NCBI GenBank assembly: GCA_019239815.1
Contig: JAFAZL010000492.1
Location: 1-7,504, forward strand
Direction of reading: 5' to 3'
Origin: Acidobacteriota bacterium
GTDB lineage: Bacteria > Acidobacteriota > Terriglobia > Acidoferrales > UBA7541
Length of the DNA: 7,504 nucleotides
The position numbers and the translations under genes were made by a program. A model generated the notes under the pieces. The model did no database searches. It had not been told where the DNA came from and saw only the letters and a list, made by a program, of their open reading frames with translations. Shown piece after piece: positions 1 to 4,985 of the stretch (within the stretch, counting starts at the first letter, position 1; every line of letters starts with the position of its first letter).

Positions 1-540
1 AAAACCTCGGTCGTTGATGCGGCTCGCAAGCTGAAGGCTGAACTCGCGAAAGCGAACATTCGCGTCATCCTTGATGAGCGCGAAGGGAACAGCCCCGGCT
101 GGAAATTCAACGACTGGGAGATGCGCGGCGTGCCCGTGCGCGTCGAGCTTGGGCCGAAGGATGTCGCCAAACAGGCGGCGGTGTTGGCGCGGCGCGATCG
201 GCCCGGGCGCGAAGGGAAGATCAGCGCACCTCTCGCCGATATCCCCCAGACGATTGAGAAGCTGCTGGCCGAAATCCAGCAGGCGATGTTCGACAAAGCG
301 CTGGCTTTTCGCAAAGCCAACACCCACGAGGCGAAGACCTACGACGATCTCAAGAAAGCGGTCGAGACAGGTTTTGCGCTGGCGTCCTGGTGCGGCAGCG
401 CAGACTGCGAAGCCAAGATCAAAGAAGAAACACGCGCCACAATGCGCTGCATACCCCTCGAACAGCCGGGAAGCACGGGCAATTGCGTGTACTGCGGTAA
501 GGCCGCGCCCGAGAGCGCGATTTTCGCTCGTGCTTACTGA
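1..540 (+). CDS. proS: Prolyl-tRNA synthetase, C-terminal part (5' truncated by window edge)
   Basis: Frame 1 is open from the first base to TGA at 538-540, giving the last 179 residues of a class II aminoacyl-tRNA synthetase that charges tRNA-Pro in the cytoplasm. The first ~75 residues fit an anticodon-binding domain, with the recognisable stretch around residues 27-50 (DEREGNSPGWKFNDWEMRG) followed by GVPVRVELGPKD. The rest fits the extra C-terminal zinc-binding domain of archaeal/eukaryote-like ProRS: cysteines at residues 131 and 136 (CX4C) and 162 and 165 (CX2C), a further Cys at 150, and a C-terminal tyrosine (FARAY), a hallmark of this ProRS form. The catalytic domain lies upstream of the window. 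The standard bacterial ProRS, with an editing domain inserted in the catalytic core, lacks this C-terminal module, so this is the eukaryote-like type. Identification is secure from the motif content. Confidence 0.95.
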   Translation, partial: KTSVVDAARKLKAELAKANIRVILDEREGNSPGWKFNDWEMRGVPVRVELGPKDVAKQAAVLARRDRPGREGKISAPLADIPQTIEKLLAEIQQAMFDKALAFRKANTHEAKTYDDLKKAVETGFALASWCGSADCEAKIKEETRATMRCIPLEQPGSTGNCVYCGKAAPESAIFARAY

Positions 541-556
541 GTTTCCGTAAAGTAAC

Positions 557-597
557 CTGCGTTCGCAGCAACCGACGGTGATCACCTTTGCCGTTGG
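557..597 (+). terminator. Weak hairpins after proS, possible termination region
   Basis: Two short dyads follow the proS stop. CTGCG (557-561) pairs with CGCAG (564-568), but the loop is only two bases unless the closing pair opens. CCGACGG (572-578) pairs with CCGTTGG (591-597) over seven pairs including one G-T wobble, with a 12-nt loop. A perfect ten-base palindrome GGTGATCACC (577-586) sits inside the second. Neither is followed by a T-tract, so a canonical intrinsic terminator is not demonstrated. Confidence 0.2.
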
Positions 598-750
598 AGT
601 GCCAGCAACTTCTTTCCTTTGTTGCCTTTTCGTGCGTGTTGTCCCTTTCACGAGTCGCTTCGCTCTATTTTCGTCTCGGCGTCTCGCCATTTGCTTTCCG
701 GGAACATCACTGCCGCCTATTTCTCGACAGGCTTGCTGCTGGATGCTAGT

Positions 751-778
751 TTGGGAGTAACCGAAATCGGCGTAAATT
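751..778 (+). promoter_or_regulatory. Candidate sigma-70-type promoter for the small membrane protein gene
   Basis: TTGGGA (751-756, four of six matches to TTGACA) is followed after 16 nt by TAAATT (773-778, four of six matches to TATAAT). Transcription would start near 785, about 14 nt before the GTG at 799 or about 65 nt before the alternative TTG at 850. The match is moderate and is based on E. coli-style consensus. Confidence 0.35.
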
Positions 779-790
779 AGCCGAGATTCG
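762..790. repeat. Imperfect inverted repeat overlapping the -10 element
   Basis: CGAAATCGGC (762-771) and GCCGAGATTCG (780-790) form a dyad: five inner pairs, a 1x2 internal loop, then four outer pairs, around the eight-base centre GTAAATTA. The centre contains the candidate -10 element (773-778). It has no T-tract after it, so it looks more like an operator or a leader structure than a terminator. The arms could also be chance. Confidence 0.3.
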
Positions 791-798
791 CCTGTTTA

Positions 799-1263
799 GT
801 GGGCAGTTTAACGAGTGAGCTTAAGGGCCCGAAAGAGACTGGAGCAGCCTTGTCTCGTCATCCCCAATCTGGAAGTCAGCCTGCGCGTAGTGGTCGAGCC
901 GCGCTACGTTCGCAGCACGGCGGCGGCACCATCAAGGCGATTCTCTGGACGATCCTGCTGATCTACGGTGCTTTTGTGGCCTATAAGATCCTGCCAGCTT
1001 ACGTTGCGGAATATCAGCTTGCCGACAAGATGCAGGAGCAGGCGCGCTTCGCGGTGGTGAACCACTATCCCGAAGAGCAGATTCGCGACAGCATTTTTAA
1101 GGTAATCAAAGACCTGGAAATCCCGGTGAAGCGCGAAGACATCAAGATCGAATCGTCGCAGGACGTCGTTCGCATCGCGTGCGACTACACGGTGCCTGTG
1201 GATCTCCTCGTCTACCAGATGAGCCTCCACTTCACGCCTTCGAGCGAGAACAAGAATCTGTAG
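799..1263 (+). CDS. Small single-pass membrane protein of unknown function
   Basis: This frame encodes up to 154 residues. Counting from the GTG at 799, residues 20-43 are basic and flexible (Arg, Gly, Ser, Gln), residues 45-66 form one hydrophobic helix (IKAILWTILLIYGAFVAYKI), and residues 70-154 form a charged soluble domain rich in alternating beta/alpha character that ends in ENKNL. The basic N-terminus before the helix predicts N-in topology, placing the C-terminal domain outside the cytoplasmic membrane. The architecture resembles short membrane-anchored DUF4845-type proteins, but I cannot confirm that family. The start is uncertain: GTG 799 has no clear ribosome binding site, while TTG at 850 has GGAG (841-844) five bases upstream and would give 137 residues. 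The longer form is listed as the outer limit. The coding signal across the helix and downstream domain is good, and the gene appears monocistronic. Confidence 0.75.
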   Translation: MGSLTSELKGPKETGAALSRHPQSGSQPARSGRAALRSQHGGGTIKAILWTILLIYGAFVAYKILPAYVAEYQLADKMQEQARFAVVNHYPEEQIRDSIFKVIKDLEIPVKREDIKIESSQDVVRIACDYTVPVDLLVYQMSLHFTPSSENKNL

Positions 1264-1414
1264 TCCACTGCTCCCATCTCCTCGAGCATCGGTCCCTTAC
1301 ACAGCTTCGAGTCCCGCAACTCATTGCGCACACTACGTTTCTGACCTGGAACCGCGTCTTTTACTCCTGTTCGGGGTTAAGAGACAATGGGAGTCCAGCC
1401 ACTGAGGGACGAGT
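1264..1414. other. Intergenic spacer upstream of the PBP gene
   Basis: This spacer contains no acceptable ORF or RNA gene. Frames that cross it are out-of-frame continuations over the neighbouring genes. Its 3' part carries a possible promoter and the ribosome binding site for the TTG start at 1415. No hairpin plus T-tract was seen after the upstream gene. Confidence 0.5.
1360..1388 (+). promoter_or_regulatory. Candidate promoter for the PBP-TPR operon
   Basis: TTTACT (1360-1365) and GACAAT (1383-1388) are separated by exactly 17 nt, each with four of six matches to the sigma-70 hexamers. Predicted initiation near 1395 leaves a short leader of about 20 nt that still contains the AGGGA ribosome binding site. 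This is consensus matching only. Confidence 0.3.
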
Positions 1415-1417
1415 TTG
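1405..1417 (+). promoter_or_regulatory. Ribosome binding site deciding a TTG start
   Basis: AGGGA (1405-1409) lies five bases before the TTG at 1415-1417. The encoded protein then begins with a short basic segment directly before the membrane anchor, as expected for a class A PBP. The nearby ATG at 1387 is in another frame, so the TTG is the best-supported start. Confidence 0.6.
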
Positions 1418-4027
1418 CGCATTCGCATTGAAAAAGGCTTCTGGACGTCGTGGGTCGGCCTGACCGTACTGGGCGTAACATTCGCCATTTTCCTTACGTG
1501 GGTCAGCATCGTCACCTACTTCTACGTGAAGTATTCGCGGATGATCGATGCGCGCTTGTCCGGTCATCTGTTGCAGAACACCACGCAGATTTTCTCAGCG
1601 CCTCAGCGAATCGCCGACGGGGAAGTCTGGTCCGCCGAGGAACTCGCCACCTATCTGACTAAGGTCGGCTATCGCCCCGAGAAGGACGACAACGCGCTCG
1701 GTAAGTTCACCGTGCGCGGAAACAGCGTCGATATCGTCCCGTCGAAGCTCTCTTACTTCGCCGCCACAAACGCTATTTCCGTTTCGTTCGCCGGCAAAAA
1801 AATCACCTCGATTCGCCCCCTCGGCGGCGGCAACGACCTCATCACCGCCGACATCGAACCGGAGCTCATCACCAATCTGTTCGACTCCGCGCGCGAAAAG
1901 CGCCGCCCCATCCGCTACGACGACATTCCGCCGACGCTGGTTCACGCCATCATCTCCGCCGAAGACAAACGCTTCCTCGAACACGGCGGATTCGACTTTG
2001 TCCGCATCGTTGGCGCCGCATGGGCCGACCTGCGCCACACCAGCCACAACTATCAGGGCGCGAGCACGATCACGATGCAAGTCGCTCGCACGTTTTTCTT
2101 TTCCAACGAGCGCACCTGGCGCCGCAAGCTCGCCGAGTTGATGGTCGCGATGGAACTCGAGCAGCGCTTCAACAAACAGCAAATTTTCGAGCTTTACGCC
2201 AACGAGGTTTATCTCGGCAATCGCGGCAGCTTCGGCATCCGCGGCTTCTCCGAGGCCAGCGTCGCCTACTTCGGCAAAGATTTGCGCCAGCTTTCGCTCG
2301 CCGAAGACGCCTACCTCGCCGGCATCATCCGCGCCCCCAACTATTACTCGGCCGCCGACCGCCATCCCGAGCGCGGCAACCAGGCGCGCGATCGCGTCCT
2401 GACGCAAATGCTCGAAAACAAATACGTCACGGAAGCCGACGTCCAGGACGCCAAACGCGTTCCTCTGAAAATCGTCCGCACCGCCATCACCGGCGGCGAA
2501 GCGCCCTACTTCATCGACATGGTGAAAGACCACCTGCTCGACAAATATTCCGAGCAGCAGCTCACCACCGAAAATTTCCGCGTCTACACTACGCTCGACC
2601 CCGCGCTCGAGCGCATCGCCCAAAACGCAATCGAAGAAGGCGCGAAGAACGTAGACAAACTCCTCGCCAAGAAATACGACAAGTGGAAAAAGGAAGCCGC
2701 GAAGAAGGGAAGCAACGAGCCGATTCCTCAGGTGCAAGCCGCACTCGTCGCTCTCGATCCGCGCACCGGCGAAATCAAAGCCGTCGTGGGCGGCCGCGAC
2801 TACGGCCAGAGCCAGCTCAACCACGCGCTTGCTCATCGCCAGCCGGGTTCCGTCTTCAAGCCGTTCGTCTACGCCGCCGCCTTCGACAACGCCGTCGACA
2901 ATGTGCAACCCATCGTCACTCCCGCCACCACGATCGACGACGAGCCCACCACCTTCGAGTTCGACGGCAAGGAATACACGCCCAATAACTACGGCGCAAA
3001 ATTCATGGGCCGAGTCACCGCCCGCGAAGCCCTCACCAACTCGCTCAACGTCGCCACAGTAAAAGTCGCCGAGCTGATCGGCTACGGCCGCGTCGTTCAA
3101 ATCGCGCGTCAGATGGGGCTCGGCCAAAACATCCAGGCGACTCCCGCCGTCGCGCTCGGCGCCTACGAAATGACGCCGGTCGATGTCGCCGCCGCCTACA
3201 CCGCATTCGCAAACGGCGGCACACGCGCCGAACCCGAATTCATCCAAGACGTCATCAGCTCCAACGGCGAAGTCCTCGAGAAGGCGACGCCGCAAACCAA
3301 AAATGTCCTCGACCCACGCGTGACCTTCCTCGTCACCAGCCTGATGAAAGACGTCATGAACCACGGCACCGCCGCCGGAGTTCGCGCCCGCGGCTTCACA
3401 CTGCCCGCCGCCGGAAAAACCGGCACCTCGCGTGACGGCTGGTTCGCCGGCTTCACCAACAATCTCGTCTGCGTCATCTGGATCGGTTTCGACGACAACC
3501 GCGACCTCGGCCTGACCGGCGGCGTCACCGACGCTCCCATCTGGGCCGACTTCATGATTCACGCCACGCAGCTCCCCGAATACAAAGACGTGAAAGACTT
3601 CGACGCGCCCGACGGCGTGCAGTCGGTGATGATCGACCCCGAGTCGCTCGAACTCGCCACGCCAAACTGCCCAAGCACTCGCGAAGAGGTGTACGTCCTC
3701 GGGTCCGCCCCCACCCAGATGTGCGAAATCCACGGCGGCGGCCACGGCGTCATCTCCTCCACGGGCTCATGGCTATCCCACGTCTTTGGAGGCGGCCAGC
3801 CGAAGGTGCCGCAGACGGTTGTCGACGTGAATGGCAATCCCGTCCCCTACGATCCCAACCGGCCTCCCAATGCAACTGGTCAGGGTGCCACCCCCGCTGT
3901 GGACCAAAACGGCAAGACCACTGAAAATAAAAAGAACCCTTTGAAGAAGATTTTTGGTATCTTTGGGGGTAAGAAGAAGCAAGATCCGGCCGCTCCTAAA
4001 CCGGATGACAAAGGAGACTCGCCATGA
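1415..4027 (+). CDS. Bifunctional class A penicillin-binding protein (PBP1b-like: glycosyltransferase + transpeptidase)
   Basis: An 870-residue inner-membrane enzyme that polymerises lipid II into glycan strands and cross-links the peptides outside the membrane. Order: short basic N-terminus; transmembrane helix ~12-36; UB2H-like region ~60-145, matching the start of E. coli PBP1b (YRPEKDD, GKFTVRGNSVDIV); GT51 domain ~165-345 with catalytic Glu183 in AEDKRFLEHGG, GASTITMQ (215-222), RKLAE (237-241), second Glu264 in ELYANEVYLG, and AYFGKD (284-289); transpeptidase ~435-720 with the SxxK serine Ser479 (SVFK), SLN (543-545) and KTGT (668-671). All catalytic residues are present. After the transpeptidase come Cys752 and Cys770 (NCPS...CEIHGG), then a Pro/Gly/Asn-rich tail with a basic segment (839-855). 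GASTITMQ has Met where TQQ is usual, a variant also found in PBP1C-type enzymes. The TTG start is supported by AGGGA upstream. The stop overlaps the next gene by four bases. The UB2H points to the mrcB (PBP1b) type, but orthology is unproven, so no symbol is given. Confidence 0.95.
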   Translation: MRIRIEKGFWTSWVGLTVLGVTFAIFLTWVSIVTYFYVKYSRMIDARLSGHLLQNTTQIFSAPQRIADGEVWSAEELATYLTKVGYRPEKDDNALGKFTVRGNSVDIVPSKLSYFAATNAISVSFAGKKITSIRPLGGGNDLITADIEPELITNLFDSAREKRRPIRYDDIPPTLVHAIISAEDKRFLEHGGFDFVRIVGAAWADLRHTSHNYQGASTITMQVARTFFFSNERTWRRKLAELMVAMELEQRFNKQQIFELYANEVYLGNRGSFGIRGFSEASVAYFGKDLRQLSLAEDAYLAGIIRAPNYYSAADRHPERGNQARDRVLTQMLENKYVTEADVQDAKRVPLKIVRTAITGGEAPYFIDMVKDHLLDKYSEQQLTTENFRVYTTLDPALERIAQNAIEEGAKNVDKLLAKKYDKWKKEAAKKGSNEPIPQVQAALVALDPRTGEIKAVVGGRDYGQSQLNHALAHRQPGSVFKPFVYAAAFDNAVDNVQPIVTPATTIDDEPTTFEFDGKEYTPNNYGAKFMGRVTAREALTNSLNVATVKVAELIGYGRVVQIARQMGLGQNIQATPAVALGAYEMTPVDVAAAYTAFANGGTRAEPEFIQDVISSNGEVLEKATPQTKNVLDPRVTFLVTSLMKDVMNHGTAAGVRARGFTLPAAGKTGTSRDGWFAGFTNNLVCVIWIGFDDNRDLGLTGGVTDAPIWADFMIHATQLPEYKDVKDFDAPDGVQSVMIDPESLELATPNCPSTREEVYVLGSAPTQMCEIHGGGHGVISSTGSWLSHVFGGGQPKVPQTVVDVNGNPVPYDPNRPPNATGQGATPAVDQNGKTTENKKNPLKKIFGIFGGKKKQDPAAPKPDDKGDSP
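4011..4027 (+). promoter_or_regulatory. Strong ribosome binding site and ATGA stop/start overlap
   Basis: AAGGAG (4011-4016) lies seven bases before ATG 4024-4026, and the PBP stop TGA occupies 4025-4027. The Shine-Dalgarno sequence is inside the PBP coding region. Such an overlap commonly gives translational coupling, so the two proteins are probably made together. Confidence 0.8.
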
Positions 4028-4923
4028 AGCTAGTTTCTCTGGCGGTTTCGGGTTCTTTCCTCGTAATGCTTTCCGCAGTTCCTTCCCGCGCGCAAGTCGG
4101 TTCCGAGCTTCCACCTTTGATCGATGGTTCTGCGACGCTGATGGCCAAGGCCGATCGTTCTCTGCCCAGCGCCCCGATGCCGATGCAGGCGCCGCAACAG
4201 GTGTCGACCGCGACTGCGTCGCCGGCCGTCGTCAACGAGCTGACGCCCGAGCAGATGGGCGACCTCTACATGGCGCGCAAGCAATATGTCGAAGCGGCGC
4301 AGACTTTCAAAGTGTTATGCGACAAAAACCCCACCAACGCCGTGCTCCTCAACAAGCTCGGTATCGCGCTCCATCAACAGGAAGCGCTCTCGTTGGCGAT
4401 GAAATATTACGAAAAGGCGCTCAAAGCCAATCCGAAGTACGCTGACGCGCAAAACAACATCGGCACGATCTGGTATCAACGCAAAAAGTACGGCAAAGCC
4501 ATCCGCGCCTACGAAAGGGCCATCAAGATTAACGACGACATGGCCGTGCTCTACAGCAATCTCGGCTACGCGTATTTCGGTGACAAGAAGTACGAAGAGT
4601 CGATCACGGCGTTCCGCACCGCGCTGCAGAAGGATCCGCAATTCTTCGAGCACAACTCGGCTCGCACCGGGTCGTTGTTACAAGATCGTACGGTGACCGA
4701 TCGCGGCCGCTTCTACTATTTGCTCGCCAAGTCGTTCGCCGAGTCCGGCAGTATCGACCGCGCGGTGCTATATCTGCGCAAAGCGAAAGATGAAGGCTAT
4801 GCGTCCCTGATCGCCGACCTGAAGAAGGACAAAGTCGCCTTCGCTGCTGAACTAAAAATCCCCGAAGTGCAGAACATGCTCAATCCCAAGGCAGTCACAG
4901 ACGCCGACGCCGAGCAGCCGTAA
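4024..4923 (+). CDS. Secreted/periplasmic TPR-repeat protein coupled to the class A PBP
   Basis: A 299-residue protein with a type I signal peptide (MKLVSLAVSGSFLVMLSA..., likely cleaved after SRA at residue 23). There is no lipobox cysteine, so it should be soluble in the periplasm. Residues 25-72 are a Pro/Ala/Ser/Gln-rich linker. Tetratricopeptide repeats follow: ~74-105 (ELTPEQMGDLYMARKQYVEA), ~107-139, ~140-173 (ADAQNNIGTIWYQRKKYGKA), ~174-207 (AVLYSNLGYAYFGDKKYEES), and a more divergent repeat ~228-260 after a Thr/Arg-rich insertion (RTGSLLQDRTVTDRG). The last ~40 residues are helical and end in an acidic tail. TPRs act as protein-binding scaffolds and no catalytic motif is visible. Overlap with the PBP gene and a shared terminator place it in the same operon, which suggests a role in cell-wall synthesis, for example as a PBP partner. 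That role is inferred from context only. Confidence 0.9.
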   Translation: MKLVSLAVSGSFLVMLSAVPSRAQVGSELPPLIDGSATLMAKADRSLPSAPMPMQAPQQVSTATASPAVVNELTPEQMGDLYMARKQYVEAAQTFKVLCDKNPTNAVLLNKLGIALHQQEALSLAMKYYEKALKANPKYADAQNNIGTIWYQRKKYGKAIRAYERAIKINDDMAVLYSNLGYAYFGDKKYEESITAFRTALQKDPQFFEHNSARTGSLLQDRTVTDRGRFYYLLAKSFAESGSIDRAVLYLRKAKDEGYASLIADLKKDKVAFAAELKIPEVQNMLNPKAVTDADAEQP

Positions 4924-4955
4924 GCGCTCGCGCTCGGCGCATTCAATACTTCAAT

Positions 4956-4984
4956 AGGAGCACGGTCGCGCCGTGCTCCTTTTT
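4956..4984 (+). terminator. Intrinsic terminator of the PBP-TPR operon
   Basis: A perfect ten-pair stem AGGAGCACGG (4956-4965) / CCGTGCTCCT (4971-4980) with the five-base loop TCGCG is followed by T (4981-4984), so the T run including the stem end is five long. It lies 33 nt after the TPR gene stop. On the minus strand the same stem is followed by ATTGAAG, which lacks a T-tract, so it terminates best from the plus side. It also sits just beyond the stop of the convergent gene (4986) and may partly serve it. Confidence 0.9.
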
Positions 4985-4985
4985 C

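Larger units (their letters stand above)
541..798. other. Pyrimidine-rich intergenic spacer downstream of proS
   Basis: This 258-nt spacer has no convincing gene. The plus strand between about 605 and 720 is markedly T/C-rich and lower in G+C than the flanking genes. A 60-codon GTG-initiated frame (578-760) has no ribosome binding site and no family resemblance, and I do not accept it. The spacer holds two small hairpins just after proS, and a candidate promoter with an overlapping inverted repeat at its downstream end, listed separately. Confidence 0.6.

Noticed and set aside
71..550. 159-codon frame overlapping the proS end
   Set aside because: It is a different frame over clear ProRS coding sequence, and its translation is Arg/Pro/Ser-rich.
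578..760. 60-codon GTG frame in the spacer after proS
   Set aside because: It has no ribosome binding site, a Phe/Ser/Cys-rich translation that follows from the pyrimidine-rich DNA, and no domain resemblance.
2020..2988. 322-codon plus-strand frame inside the PBP gene
   Set aside because: It is an alternate frame of the PBP coding sequence. Its extreme Arg/Pro/His content is typical of an out-of-frame reading of GC-rich DNA.
1595..3745. 716-codon open frame on the minus strand inside the PBP gene
   Set aside because: It lies antisense to a gene with all catalytic motifs intact. Its Val/Gly/Asp/Glu-rich, low-complexity translation is what GC-biased codon use produces on the opposite strand. 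There is no recognisable domain.
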